This document shows, piece by piece, positions 1 to 14,006 of a stretch of 64,000 nt of DNA. Origin of the DNA: Coccinella septempunctata (lineage: Eukaryota > Arthropoda > Insecta > Coleoptera > Coccinellidae); assembly GCF_907165205.1 (NCBI RefSeq), contig NC_058193.1, forward strand, positions 28,781,521-28,845,520. The letters run 5' to 3'. The notes under the pieces are model-generated. The model was not told the DNA's origin. It did no database searches and saw nothing but the letters and a program-made list of their open reading frames with translations. Position 1 is the stretch's first letter. Each line of letters starts with the position of its first letter. A program made the position numbers and the translations under genes.

Positions 1-350
1 ATTTTATGAAATTTTTCAATGTCTTCAGTTGGTCAAAATCAGAAATATGTATTTAAAAAATTTCAAATGTGGCTAAAGGACAAAATATAGTGTTAGCTCA
101 CATGATTTGGAGTTCTTATATATAATTGTTATTGAAGCTAATGAATCGATACTGAAAAACATTCATCAGAGGAGCTGAGATTTTTGAAGCTGCGTATGCT
201 CTGGCTTCATCTTGTTGAAAGTAACTATTGAACCATTCATCAAAATTCAGTTGAGCTATGAAATTCACGATAATTTCTTCTCAATAACGTTCTGCTGTTA
301 AAATTCTATCTAGGAAAGTAGGTCCCACAATTTCATGTTTTTTTTCACAT
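1..350. other. 3' flank of the DUF4789 gene, no gene seen
   Basis: AT-rich sequence downstream (minus-strand sense) of the DUF4789 stop codon. I see no convincing ORF, RNA gene or repeat structure. It probably holds the 3' untranslated region of the minus-strand gene, but I could not pick a poly(A) signal with confidence. Confidence 0.4.
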
Positions 351-1748
351 TCAAATATTTTGAGAGTTGAGTTGTTGATTAACTCTGGGTTCTCCTCTTT
401 GATCGACCACTCTTTCTGTTTCACTGAAGACGCTAACACATGGCAAAAAATTACTTTGGAAAGATTGATAATCTACAGCTGCTACATATTGGGTACTCGG
501 TGAAACATGTACCAATGGAATATTTCCACTCGGCTTGTTTCTTCTCATTACAGAAGATGGACTCAAAAAATGCATTTTGCACGTTTATCAAAACCATCTT
601 TACAATTTGCTGACAATTTTAATACATCATTTCAGAACGCTAACTTGAAACTAGGACTAACTGAAAAATGGCACAGCAGAAGCTAAGAATAACGTTTAAA
701 CACAGAATGGAGACCTTCAAAATTCCATAGCCTATTTGATGTTATTTATGGAAAAACAAGCAAGTAATTTGCTTCACTCACCTCACATATCCCTCAGAGC
801 ATGGGTTCCTAACGCACTGCACTTCTCTGTTTTTCACGATCAGATGCTGTCCTTCAGAACAAGGACCTTTCATATACACCCTGTAACACTGATCCGTTGG
901 TTTGTAGTAAATGTACTCTGAAATAATACGAAATGTGAGTTCAAAAAATAACTGAAGACTGAAATGACAAAAATTGCACAAGATTCATGAGATAATTAGC
1001 TCAATCATATGCCATTAAATGTAAATTTGTCATAAAACACCAAAATCCTAAGACACTGTTAAGAGTTTCAATTTTCCCCCACCTATAGCCCACCCTATGA
1101 TGGCACCCTTGCTATCCAGATCGTTGTGATTTCTAATCAAATTTTCTCAATACCTACTTCTCACAATTTTTTGGGATATTGATAATGAAGTTTTCCATAT
1201 CGTATGAACCTTTTGGAACTCCGCTGTATATAGCATCTAAACTCGTTTTGAAATGAAGATGATATACTTACTCGGTCCACAATCGCAAAACCACGGCTCT
1301 CCAGGGTAATAGAGCTGATTTCCAGGACATTTTTCTCGATTTACAACAGGTTTCAATCGCTCAGTTGGTCGTCTCTGAAAAAACTGTATTATGAAATACT
1401 GGTTTCTTTCTTCATGAGAATGTACTGACTGTCGTTCAATCAAGGTTGATGAATTTTTCATACGTTCAAGATTTTATGTATAACATTTCATAATTCTTGA
1501 ATGATAATGAAAGAATAATGATGATGAGTTTTTATTATTACTCTCTTCATCTATGAAGTTGATAGTATTGATGATAAATTGAAAGCACTAACCGTTAAAA
1601 CTGTTGTTGAAGGTGTGTAGGTGGATGTTTTGAATCGGGGATTTATCGCTGAATTCGAATATTCACTGTCAAATGGAAAGGATATATCTTGGCACAGTAC
1701 CAAATCGAAAAGGAAGAAAAAGCTCCAGCATACTGTAACTTTAGACAT
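351..1748 (-). CDS. Secreted DUF4789-domain protein (4 exons)
   Basis: Exons, 5' to 3' on the minus strand: 1748-1593, 1374-1272, 917-782, 561-351. Phases agree at all three junctions (0, 1, 2), giving about 201 residues. The start is ATG at 1748; it opens a hydrophobic stretch (VCWSFFFLFDLVLCQ) that looks like a signal peptide. The Cys-rich core begins in exon 2 with CPGNQLYYPGEPWFCDCGP and continues in exon 3 with YIYYKPTDQCYRVYMKGPC, then RNPCSEGYVR. This spacing of Cys, paired Tyr and the CYR..Y..GPC motif matches the insect family Pfam calls DUF4789, whose function is unknown. The C-terminal 70 residues (exon 4) are low in Cys and rich in Ser, Val and Gln. The donor sites are gttagt, gtaagt and gtgagt; the last acceptor is tttttgag. 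The Cys pairs suggest an extracellular disulphide-bonded protein. The family call is firm; no function can be given. Confidence 0.85.
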
Positions 1749-4700
1749 CTTGACAGACAAAATCCTGAAAAGTTATAAGAATTTTTAGTAACCATATTAT
1801 TGATATTCGAATGTATTGATAAAAGTTTTGAGAAAATTCAGATAAATCCAATGACGAATCAGTCAAAATGTTCATTAGTTTATCAGTTTTACGACTGAAT
1901 ATCAGGATGCTCGTTCATTCTTGGCAGTTTGGAGTTAGTCTGCGCAATGATATTGGAAATTTTTCCTCATAGTGGTGTTTTATGGTTATGATGGAGTTCA
2001 TTCCAAGGTGCCCAATGAATATTGATGAATTCATTGACTTCCACAATGAAACTTCGGCGTTGGCTTCGAAATAAAGGTTCAATGTCGATAAATAATTACT
2101 TCTAGAATTGTGAAATAATTGCTCATCCCGTATATTGGTATATTGCTCTGTTCAATAACACAGGTAAAACCTAATGGCTATAGCTTAGAATACGGAAACC
2201 TATAGTATGGTTTAATTAAATTTTGATTCAGGCAATCAATTAGGCAGGTTTTCAACAATACCGGGAAATTCACATCTACCTTACTGTAATTTTTCTCTCT
2301 TCATGATTGCTTGAACGCCTTTTAATAGTTAAACCACTTATAGACATTATTTACAGGAAAATACACATCGACTTAGAAAATTTTGTTTCCCATGAAGACA
2401 TTCTTCCTATTCCTATATTTGGAAAATTCCAAATAACAAACCTATTGGCCGTTTTGAATTTTCATGTATCATTTTAAATTTTTTTTAACTTTTTTCGATA
2501 TTTTCTATAATAAGTCTTTATAAAGTATTGAAACATCTTAGTAGGCTGTCAAATTTATGGTTTCGAACTAATGTGATTGAATTTCGAAATTGGCGCCCAT
2601 TAATGAGTACCCTGTATAATCAGAATGATAAGGTTGATACGTTTACATGATTGAAGTGAAATGGCAGCTATTCGAGTGATATATTATGGATCTATAGAAT
2701 ATTTTTGTTCGCTCCCTCATTACTGCAAGATCCAAACCATATTTTGAAGTGGTACAAAGATAATGAAATGCAGTTCAATATGGATTAATGTGTCATAATG
2801 CTACTTCTTCAGAACACATGCAAGCTACATTATTAAACATGATAATACCCACGCACATTGGGCAAAACGGAATTAAAGATTTGCACAGTAGGTAATTGTG
2901 AAGGTTTTGACATACGGTTTCTAGAGCAAAAAATAGAATTCAAGGAGCATATCTATTAGATTACCCAAAAAATCTTAGAGTATGTTAGGATTCCCTCAAA
3001 GATTAATGAAGAATTTAAATATTTCCGTACTTAAATTGGTTTATTGAGCTAATTTGAGAAAAATTTGAGAGTAGGCAAGTATAGTGAATTGCTTAGAGAT
3101 TTATTAGTCTACACTTTGCTAGAGATTCAATAAAAATAATATCAAACTGAGATTTTTTCAGTATGGACTTTGTTCCCACAAATTATAGGTTGACAAACCC
3201 TATTCCATGAAAAATATAGGAAAAATATCCCGAATTAAATAGATTAAATTTCAATATTTGGTTTGAAAATATTGATGTAACATTTTAACTTCATTGAACT
3301 TCCAATTACTGTCCTCTACTCTATATATGATGGACTACAAGGTAGTTCCACCCATAAAATAGATTCCACTAAGTAAATTGAAAAATATATGAATTAACAA
3401 GCTGAAAATTAAAGTTGACTGTGGGATGAGCTACTCAAAATATCTTCGTTCTCTGAAAAAAAAATCAATGCTGCTTTCATTTTTAATGAAGTTAGAATGA
3501 GTTAATGCAACTTTTGATGGAGCTATGTACCCATATATAACTCTTTACTCTTTTCTATTGCAAAATAACATTAGTACAAAAGAAATTATTTTGGATGCAT
3601 ATAAGATTGCGTCAAGTGTCAACAGCGAGTATAGAAACAAAATGCTTATTCAATTTTCTTGGAGACCTGTCGGAAGCTGCTAATTATTAGATGTTAATAA
3701 CTTTCCGGAAATATGAGATGCATCAGAAGTTAATGAGAATTGCATTCCCAAACTCCCCTGCAAAAAATCCTTTTTCATAACCGAATACATAATACTATTA
3801 AAAGAAATCAAACACTTGACTATAGGTTTCACAGTTTCAGTTGAAAGTTCGCTTATATGCATGTTTTGGGTTTCATCCCACTATCAAAACTGAATGAAAT
3901 GCATAAAGACACACAAATACACCTTACATTTTATTCTGTTTTGATAATCATTGTCAAAACTGCATAAAAAAATAATTATTATTGAAACAATATTCCAATG
4001 AGCAAGGAATCAATATCAAAATACACAATTCCAAAAAGTCTTGGTATCTATGGTAACTGTGATTATTCTGAGCAGCTATATGCAGTATTTTCTGTGTAAA
4101 AACTGGGTATACGACAAAAAAAAACAAATATTTTTTTGATTGATGAAAAATGCGCGATAAAAAACAATGTGACATCATAAATTGTTTACAATGGAAGATA
4201 TTGATGCATATCCCAAACCTTCTTAATATTAAATTACTCACATGATGAGGTAATGTTCATATCAATCTCGAAGAAATTCACAAGTACCACAACAAGGAGC
4301 ACAACATGGAATGGGTAGGTATCTCAAGTACCGCTATTGGAATCGCACCTCCAGGAAGTCGGTCTTAAAATATCTGAAATAAAAATGATAACTTCACCTT
4401 GACTGAACCGTACACTTTAAGTTAACGTACATAATTTACCACCGATTACTTTAAATAAGTACAATTCATATTTTTTACTATTATGTCATTCCCCGTTGTT
4501 CTTCGGAAAAACCATAGGTTTTCGACTTAGTCACGACGTGGGTGAACATCTAACAGAGGCGCCAGAGAAGACTCTGATGATTAAACAGGTACAGAAGAAT
4601 AATTAATTAATACCTCATTTCAATAAAACAAACGTAATGGAAAATTTAGGATTTGCTTGTTGATCTTGAATAATCTGCTACGTTTTTCGCATCTCATTTC

Positions 4701-7700
4701 AGGAATCCGATTCGGAAGCACCGAAAAACCTCATTATAGATCGGAAAAGTCATTCGTAGATTCTTATCTGCTGATCCTCCAGACCATGTACGTGTAAAAA
4801 CGAAAAAAATCACGAATTTCCGGTAGGGTTTTCCGACTGAAAAGCTGCCAAGGATTTTGATCAAGAAGAGATTTGAATCTTCTCTCTGATTTATATTTAT
4901 TGCTTGTTATTATAATTATAATATCACCTATTTGAATACAAAGGAACTCGCTCATTCGAAAAACTTCTGGTTTTCAGTGACATGAAGATTCATGATTTCC
5001 TTCTCTCACCCATAATTTAACCCATAAAAGGATTCTCATTATGAGTACCCAAGCTGTTGTTCCTCGTGCCATAGTTATTGGTGAAAAATTTCATTTTCAT
5101 GGATAATGTGATGAAATTGAATAAAAATTATTTAATCATCAGATATTTCAGGCGATAATGCAATCATTACACAATATTCACAACAACTATACTTCATCTA
5201 TTCATTATAATTAAAAAATTAAGACATAGTCAAACCACAGTCACGAGCGGCAGTTACGTAGGTCTAATTTTGAGCGTCACTGAATGGCAATCAGGACTTG
5301 AAGTTAACTGATGAAAAAGAGAAATAAGGAGTAGAATATATACCGATTAGCTGCAACAAAAATTGGGATTACTATGGGAACCCTTACTGTTAATAAAAAA
5401 AAATCCTACGAGAAATGTTCGTCACGAAAAGTAAACAACTTCTACTGCTGAATTTGTTTATGCAATTTGACATCTAATCACGACTGATTATAACTCAAAG
5501 GTACCAATAATATATCAAAACTGCAATGAATATCATTTATATTTATTCTTAGAACTGATGTTGCTCATTGAAATTATTATATTTTTCTTATTTTAACATT
5601 TTTTTATGGCAGACTCAAATTTTCAATAGATGTTATGAATATTTTTATGCTTCTTCAATATGTGGATGACTGCAGGTGACTTGAATAACTGAAGGAATAA
5701 AGAGAATAGAAACTTTGGCGTACCAGACATTATCTTGAATGTTTTAGGTGGAAACAAAAAATTCATTCATTTATTTATTTTCCCTATTTTACTTGCTTGA
5801 GAATATCTTAATTAGTATGGAACATTTAATTTATTATTGAATTGACAGCAATTCAATATAAATCAGACTAATATTGAATTTTTCATATATTTCATCGAAA
5901 TTTGAAACCCCAATTATAAGTTTCAAAGTTTTCATCCTCACAATACATACGCTGAAAGTTTTTGAATACATTTACCTTCGAAGAATACAAAGAACAGAAA
6001 ATGATGATTTTTGCACACTCGCATTCAGAATGCTGAATTCGCTCATCAAAAAATCAAATATGTCGAAAACATATTAACCATAATGGAAAATAATTCATTG
6101 TTATTCGAGGAATAATTGTGAAAATATGCATTATCAATATATATGCAAATCCATGCAATTATTAACTTATGTCCCAGTGAGCTTCCTCCAACGATGCAGT
6201 TTTCAATAGAGTATCTAATTTAATAATTCATTTGATTTGCTTAATGAAATTTAACAATTAGCGAATTAGTATTAACAAAAACGCGCATCCGTTCTCTGTT
6301 CCTCTTTAGGTCAGGATATTTTGGCTAATAAGTTAATTTGATTACATTATGTCAATTTGGAACAAACATGTGGTCAATTTATTATTCAAATCCTTCCGCT
6401 TTTCGCTAGACCAAATGAAATGATACCATTTTTTTTGTTCCATTGATCTGGTATTACCTGTCTTAAGTACTTACTAAACGATTGAAAATTCTGGTTTCTG
6501 ATTTCCTGTCCTGGGACTTACAATAAATTTTTGAAATTGCTTACTAGTTATTTGTCAGTTGTCTAACAAGTGCGGAAAGCGATAATTTTCTCAACTGCCC
6601 TTGATCGAACGATGCGAAATGCAGCTCGACCAAGCAGTCTTCAACCATTTTTTCTCCATTTTCATCTACTCATTTCAGTTTCTGTACAAGTACTAGAAAA
6701 AATCATTTTCCGAGGCAGAGAAATGCACTATTCTGGGCCGGTACGAAAATTTTTCTATTCTCATTCTTTACCCTCTTTCCTCATTCATTTAATTTTCGAA
6801 AGTATTTCCTACAAAGGAAGAAGCAGGTGAGTTTTTCCGCACAATGTCAAAAAGTGATTTTTTTCCGCACCAGGTAGTGTCGGATAGTGAAATTCACTGT
6901 AGATTTCCGAATTGGAGGGTGAGCATTTTGTATCTTAGAAACAGTTGTTCCTGTATTGTCAAGACATAAATACAGGTGAAAGGGACTATTCAAAACAAAC
7001 AAATTGAACGAGCAATGAAACCAAAACCACCAATGTAGTGTAATTCATGTCATGTCACGTGCTTTTTCATTTTTTGATCTACCAACTACGTGAGATGTGG
7101 AAGTCTTCAAACGAGTGAATCATCAAAACCGTTAACCTCAAGAAGATCAGAGATACTGGTCCTTCATGGCTCATTCTCAAAGAGTTGGCCAATAACTTTC
7201 TCACTCAATGTAACCAGAAAATACCAGCTGATTACTAAAGTACCTAAAGTCGATAACTTTGATTGCGATCTGATGAAACTTTCAGGTCAAACTTTCGGAA
7301 AATAATCGTTTCCTTCGTCAGTAGCAGCTGTTGAGGCTTGCATCAAGATGAAGGATATGAAGAAAGAGTAACAAAGGTACCATCATTGAAGATGATTAAT
7401 CCTTTGGAGTCCCTTGTCCTAGCCATCCTCATTTCTTATCTAGTCTTTAGTCTTAAGGAACTTCCAAAATGGAATCTCAAATTTCACATTCGATACAATA
7501 AAAGATATCAACTTCCAAAAATTTGGTGGAAGCACTAATACCAGATCAACCAATTGGAGGAAAGGGGAAAAGGAAATTAATTCAATTTTTTCTATGCATT
7601 TCTTTGAAGATTTATTGTTTCATGATATTGATCCATAATCAACAGAACGTATGTACCTATATTCTTTAAATATTGCAATACAATCACAAAATAATAGGCG

Positions 7701-8356
7701 ATAATAGATGATTGATACGTGCAAAAGGATTGTATTCAAATATTGAATTCATGTGGTCGATAATTAATGAAAATATGGATTTTCATTACTAGAAATTGAA
7801 TAACATTATGAGTGAAAATCATGTGACTAAGTTTGAGTTTGAAATTTTATTCTTTTCATTAATTTTTGTTTTGTTTGTTGAACTCCAGCTTTTGTGGTTA
7901 TTCATATTTAATTGGTTGTGTATTTCTTATTTGTATTGAAAATTTCATTTTGACGGTATAAATTATTATTTTTGTTATGACTAAACTGGTCGAAAATATG
8001 TTCTATATTGGGAGTTATCTTTTTCTTCGTTTCTGTATTGTTCGTTATCTACATAGTCTCAGAGGGAATTTTTTGATCATAATGACCAAAACTTTCTTTA
8101 ATTTAACTTAAATGAAATTCCTGTAAATATGAAGAAAAACGATAATCCTCATGAATGTTTTTGGCTGTGGGATCTAAATTTCAATCTTTTTCCCCTTGGG
8201 CTTTAAGATTTTATTTTGTTGTCTTACATAATTTATACATTTATAATACTCATATCATTTCAATGTAATAACACGAAGACATAACGGTCAGATTTTAATA
8301 CTCTTTAAATAATGACTAGAATTCTCCGGCAAAACACTGAAATACTTTTGTGGCCA
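1749..8356. other. Intergenic, no supported gene
   Basis: About 6.6 kb of AT-rich DNA between two minus-strand genes. The open frames here are short, use non-ATG starts or have no family resemblance: for example a plus-strand frame at 6570-6830, and two at 7090-7305 and 7338-7538 that do not join into a plausible protein. It must contain the promoter of the DUF4789 gene just above 1748 and the 3' region of fuseless below 8357. I see no long inverted repeat here. Confidence 0.45.
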
Positions 8357-11300
8357 CTAAGCACTATATTCTTTTATTTGAACACTGTGAGCATAACTGA
8401 AATTGTGGTTTTCCTTATTTGCCTTATCGTCCACCTCTGCATTCGTCCTGGCAGCAGCTTGATGTAATGCAGCCAAATTCTTCTTGGTCCTCTGCTTAGA
8501 TAGCTTATTTCTAATGAAGTGGCATGGAAAAATCATGCTGTCTCCTCCTGGTTCTTCGGCATCGATGAAAACTCCTCTAACTAGCAATGAGTTGGAACAT
8601 CCTAACAGTATGAGGAGAATGAGACTCACCCAGTATACCAACCAATTGCTCAGTTCACGTTGATCTAGAATAATTTTGAATGAGGCTTTGTGAAATGTGA
8701 AATATCAGGGAAAAATATGGAGACCTAACCTTACAATATACCCAAAATTTCGAGAAGTTTTTTGTCGAAAAAACAGAGGCCCTCCTAGAGGAAGTCCGAA
8801 AATAATGACACATTTTGAAGCATTCGAAATGTTTACAACATTTTTCAAATTCTGCAATATGTTGGAGCATTTCTGTTGACCTTTTCAATGTTTGAAAATG
8901 ATTCTGAGTGTTGCTGACTTCTTAAAAGCTAAAAGTGATTAATGATCGATTATTCACCGATTGTGAAAGGAATTGCATCGTTAATTGAAAGCTGAATTTG
9001 GTGATCTTTCCACTAAAAAATTCAGTCCTACGAAATGTTGCTGGTTTTTATTTGACAGAATATTCTCTTGGGAAAAAAACTCAGTTTTATTCTGGGAATT
9101 TTATGAGGACCTCGAACGTTGCATAAGCCATTGCAGTGTGCTGTGTCAGATTTTCGTAGAAGTCATAAATACTCAATAACTATTGATCCTGTTCTGTACT
9201 ACGAAGTAGAAATTATTTCAATTCAAATTCATTACAGGTGAGTAATTTACGGGAACAACTTGCCATTTGTTTCTACTTGAAAGTAGTTGTTATTCAACAA
9301 TATTTGCAAGCATTATCAGCAATAGATAGTGAACAATCGAAAAAATTATTTGGAATTACCTTTCGAATGGAACAATATCTTTTCTAGACCTATACAAAAA
9401 TTTTCCTCCATTCTAAAATGTAAGAGAACAAATGGAAATGCTTCTTAGGTTGAGATTCTTCAAATTTTATTATTGGTGGGGAATTAATGAACGTTAATAT
9501 GCAATTGGTTGCAGTAACTGATAATTAAATCACAATATATACTTGCCTGGTAGGAAATAATGATCTAATAGATCCCACATTCCTCTCCAGATATTAATGG
9601 TACCAAAGGCTGCAAAAACGATGAAAATATCTCCAAATATTATCCTGGGCAGTATCTTCAAATGTTTACAGATCCATCGAACACCATTTTGCAGCGAGAA
9701 TGCGATGGTGACTATTATGTAACCTAAGCACTAAAAATAAAGCATTTGATTAATATTTCGGAATTTGAAATCAAGATAATCATAAAATTTGATTAATGAA
9801 AATATAGATTTTACACTTAAAGACTGCATATCATTGATTTCCCTCTAGACATGCAGATGCATTTACCAACAGTCAAAATACACAGCGAATAAAAAGTAAC
9901 TCAAAGAATTCATATCTTCTATTTTGTAGAAAAATGCTCAAACAGGTCAATTTTCATTCAAAATTAAGCAACTTTTCATGTACAATTGAAGAGTTTGTCA
10001 TGCATCCTCTAAAAAGAGTGAGGGTAGTTTACTTGTTCGATCATTTTTCTACAAAATAGGATACTGGCATAGACTGAAGACATGCATTTTGTGCGTTGCT
10101 TTTTATTCACTCTGTAGATTTAACAGTTCTAAGCTGCCTCTTGGTGATTCTCATCTGGGCATGCAGATGTATTTCTTACTGTAGGAATATGAGCGGAAAT
10201 TGGATGAATATGAGAAGATCGGAAGCATCTTATTCCTTCAAGTTTTAGATAAATCCAATTTTGGTTGATTCTGAAAGCAGACGCTTACCAGTGTTACCCA
10301 ATAGGAGAGAAGCCTATTTTCAGGAAAAACCAGAAGATCTAGTAGTTGAAATCCTCCTCTCCAAGCTGTAACTACCAGTGTTCCAATACCAGCAGTAGAA
10401 AATAAGCAATCCAAGATATAAAGTTCCCTTTTCTCACTCGACTCAAAAAGAAAAATAAAATTTATTTTACCACCGAGAGCTTTACTTTTGTCTATACCCA
10501 ATTCGCAAATGTATGATCGAAAATTAGGGTTTTATTACTCATAAAATTCAGGAGTGTGAAACGATTAGATATTAAAGTCAGCATAAATTTTAAGGCAGTA
10601 AATTTAAATGCAGCTAATTCAGTGAATCGATAATGGGAAAATTATAGAATTATGCTCAATGTGATTCATAATGACGATAATATTAAAGGTGCTAATCATT
10701 ATTTGGGTACCTGGAAATGACTGTACCACTGAAATTGTCTTAAAAAGATTGTTTCTCTTCATTGGGTTCAAGAAATTATAGAGAAATATAAGGTTTACTT
10801 ACAACGGTTCTGAATATGGTCAACACTTGGAAATATCCCTGCCGTTCATCTGTAGCAACCACAAGAGGTGGCGAGGAAATGTTCCTCAAACTCCTGAACA
10901 ATGCCAAAACGACCATGGCACCCGCTGTGGTGGCAGAAACAGAGATGAGGTCACCAGGTGTGAACAAATCTAGCAACTGCCAAACCCCCCTGAACCAATT
11001 CACACAAACGAATGCGTAAAATATCGAGTATGTTCTCGACACAATATAATACAAGACTCTATTATTATCTGGATGAAAAGTTTCATCCATCGACCTCTGA
11101 ATGAAATTCAAGAACAAGTTCCCACATAATCCAATTCCAGTCGAAATAGACGCACTCAGAGCCTGGTCGTCGGGGTAACAGAAAAAGTCCATGAGCTCCC
11201 ACTGGCTCCTCCAGCATCCCACAACACAAGGGGTGATCACTAAGGTCGAAAAGAGGAAATCCAACACTGCCAGAAAGAACTCGTATATCTTGTCTTTTTC

Positions 11301-11366
11301 TTGGAACACTTGGGTCGCTTCCACTATGCTACCCCTCATTTTCGTCGGTCGTTCTTCATCTGCCAT
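8357..11366 (-). CDS. fusl: Fuseless, presynaptic multi-pass membrane protein (4 coding exons)
   Basis: Exons, 5' to 3' on the minus strand: 11366-10803, 10441-10289, 9730-9547, 8664-8357, giving about 402 residues. The signature of the family is a repeated unit of a hydrophobic helix followed by W-R-G/S-x-W-x-L-L/M-D: WRSQWELMDFFCYPDD, WFRGVWQLLDLFTPG, WRGGFQLLDLLVFPENR and WRGMWDLLDHYFLPDQR are all visible, with about eight predicted membrane helices. The last exon reads YWVSLILLILLGCSNSLLVRG and ends in a hydrophilic tail. In Drosophila, Fuseless is needed for presynaptic calcium-channel organisation and transmitter release. Introns 1 and 2 are GT-AG in phase 0; intron 3 uses a GC donor (see finding). 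The first ATG in frame is at 11366 (MADEERPTK). The frame stays open upstream to a stop just beyond 11470 and there is an AG near there, so an upstream exon with an earlier start is possible. Confidence 0.88.
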
Positions 11367-12360
11367 ATCTTTCAAACCGTTTGATTTGTTAGGATGGGAA
11401 CCCTGGAGGAGTTCCACATTGTTTGAAATGGATTTTCTGCATGCCTCAGGTTGAGTCACTTTGTACTACATGGTTTATTTCATATGTCTATTAAATTCCC
11501 CCAATATCTTTTGGAGGGGGCCCCACGTGATAGGAACTTCTCGGTCAATTGGACCTGGTGTACGATGAAGAGTTACCTATTGTTGTAGTGCAGCTCATTT
11601 TACTCCAACGTTGACAAATTCCTTCGATAAGATCTTCTGTGTGAAAAGCAACTTTCAGGAAGAAGATGATTATGGTTTGCCATTGAGAGATTATCCGATG
11701 ATATTAATCATTGATTGATGAACTAGGTGTCCATCGAAAAGTTTTTCACATATGAATGATCGTGGAATAGTCTGTGATGAAGAAAATTCATGGGAGCCTG
11801 AAAAACTTACTGGATTCAAAAGGGAAAAAGATTTTTAACATTATTTTTCATATGAAAAATGGCAATGATTCAAAACTTCCAAAATAGCAAGATCAGGCAC
11901 CCGAATAGACTACACACTTAATAGTTCATACAGAGTATCCCAACTAAAACAGGCCATAATTATTACTCAAGAAAACTTCCAGATCCTCCATCCTCCTATT
12001 TTTCTTTGATAGAAAGATTTTACCTTTTCCATTTCTTCTACCTCAGATCTGAAGCATCTAAAGATATCTACACTCACAAGTTTTTGAATCTACAGGGTGT
12101 TAATTGAAAATGCGGTAGAAATGCAGGAGGTGTCTTCTTGTCCAAAAATATGAAGAAAAATGGATGAAAGACGCACCCCTTCTCAAATATAACGGTGAAT
12201 TTTTCGATATATAAATCGATTTTCATTATTGTGAAAAGTAAGAATAAAAGCAGTAGAAAAAAAGCACTGAAACAAACAGTAGGATTTGGAATATTCAAGA
12301 ACTATTTACATTTCGACCTGATTTTCTCTCAAGCTTATGAACAAAAACGTGGGAAATAAG
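11367..12360. other. Upstream of fuseless; repeat-like fragments
   Basis: About 1 kb between the fuseless start and a mariner copy. It should hold the fuseless promoter or 5' untranslated exon. Around 11933-12120 are short stretches resembling the ends of the CAGGGTG-type repeats (for example tacagggtgttaattg near 12093). No coding region is supported. Confidence 0.35.
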
Positions 12361-13585
12361 AGGATATATTGAAAAATTCTTAGCCTACTATAGAGCCAAA
12401 CAAAATTTCAATGTCAAAATATTTTATTACTCAACATATTCTCTTCTTAATTGGATACATTTATTACAGTGAACCTGCAACGTCTCTAGACCTTTAAAAA
12501 AAATGTTTCTTCTTGCTCTGCAAACCAGACCCCCACAGATTGGATTACCTCCTCGTTGGAAGAAAATTTAAGACCTTTTAAACTTCTTTTCAGTTGAGGA
12601 AAGAGATGATAGTCGGATGGGGCCAAATCTGGTGAGTAAGGGGTGTGATCTACTAATTCATACTCTAAATCACGAATTTTTTGCACAGCAACATGAGATT
12701 TGGGTTGTCCTGCAAAAACAAACACCTTTTGATAGCTTTCCGCGTCTTTTCTCTTTAATTTTTTTCCGTAGAGTGGTCACTGTGGTCAGTAATGTATCAA
12801 TCATGATTACTCCATGGCAATCCCAAAAACTGAAGCAAGAACTTTTCCAGCAGATTTTTGGACACGACACTTAAGTTTTGGAGAACCAGAGTGTCGCCAT
12901 TCCATAGATTGTTGCTTTGTTTCTGGATCGTAGAAATGTTAATGGTCTCATCCATAGTAACAATTCGGTTTAAGAAGTCTACATTGTTTTTAAATCGAGC
13001 ACATGGTTCTATACCCTTGCACGCTTTTGGTCAATATTCAAACATTTTGGGATCCATTTCGAGGCAATTTTTCTCATGTCCAAATTGACGTGAACTATAT
13101 GATGAACGCGTTCGTATGAAATATTCATTGCTTCAGATATTCGTTTTAGCCCAATTCAACGGTCTGATAAAATCATGTCATGAACCGCATCGATATTTTT
13201 GGGGACTGACACAGAAACTTGCCTTCCCGATCGGTCATCATCTTCAATGGAAAATTAACCTCTTTTAAAGCTTGCAGTCCAATTTTTCACGGTCGCATAC
13301 GAAGGATTTTGATCACCAAGGGTATTAACATATCTTCATAAATATGCTTACCTCTTAACCCTTTTAAATACAGGTACTTGATGATGGCTCGATACTCCAA
13401 TTTTTCGATTTTCACAATTTCGGTGGACATCTTCTTTCGTTTAATTTACTGCGTAACTCAGGTCTACTTTTTTGACCTCAAACTTCACACTGACACTTCT
13501 AATGAGTCATTGTTCGTTGCTACGGTAACGCAATATTTTTTTATGCATGGAACTGGTCTAGGCTAACTAGATATCAAAACATCCT
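12361..13585 (-). mobile_element. Mariner (DD34D) element, copy 1, degraded
   Basis: About 1.2 kb, collinear with a second copy at 59348-60653 along its whole length, including non-coding ends. The ends form an imperfect inverted repeat of about 27 nt (about 20 matches), both sharing AGGAT and TTAGCCTA. The minus-strand transposase begins with ATG near 13430 and ends near 12427. Recognisable pieces include the C-terminal block HTPYSPDLAPSDYHLF, which carries the third catalytic Asp of mariner transposases. The gene is broken: a short deletion removes bases right after the second catalytic Asp (compare copy 2, where GATGACGCCCCTGCACAC is intact), and the N-terminal half is out of frame in several places. 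It cannot make a working transposase. Confidence 0.9.
12427..13430 (-). pseudogene. Mariner transposase pseudogene (copy 1)
   Basis: Reading frame of the mariner element above, from the ATG near 13430 (MSTEIV...) to the TAA near 12427. Parts in different frames align with the better-preserved copy at 59408-60502. Frameshifts split it: residues KSHVAVQKIRDLEYELVDHT follow directly after a disrupted DNAPAH-type region, so the second Asp block is damaged. The final block SPDLAPSDYHLFPQLKRSLK is well kept. This is a dead copy, moderately diverged from copy 2. Confidence 0.85.
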
Positions 13586-14006
13586 AGTATGTGACTCTTA
13601 GTTACTAGTATATGGAGATATACTAAGGCTGCTATCACTCATGTTAAAAAATTCTAAAAATAAGGCCTCTTTCTATATAATTTTATCTGCCGATTATCCG
13701 GAGACATCACCAGAGAAATTCCATTTTTAATTATCCACATGATAACAATAATGGCAGAAAATCATGAGCATCAAACACAACTTTTCATTTTAACCGCCTT
13801 TGTCTTAATGCTCTGAAGATTAGTCTGCAAGTGGAGTATAATTGTCAACGTTTGTTCGAAATTTGAAATCGGTCATGAAGGCTAATTGTTCACGGTATAT
13901 TTCACACAACATGTCAAGAGTAGCGTGCTTTCTTCTGAATAATCATTGCTGATTATAGCTGTGATCGTTAGGAGTTTGAAGTGATAGTTCTCAAGAATAA
14001 GTTGAC

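Noticed and set aside
6570..7538. Plus-strand gene from three nearby frames
   Set aside because: The frames do not join in phase and none looks like a known protein; composition is consistent with chance.
10816..11454. Plus-strand frames over fuseless exon 1
   Set aside because: Antisense shadows of a well-supported coding exon.
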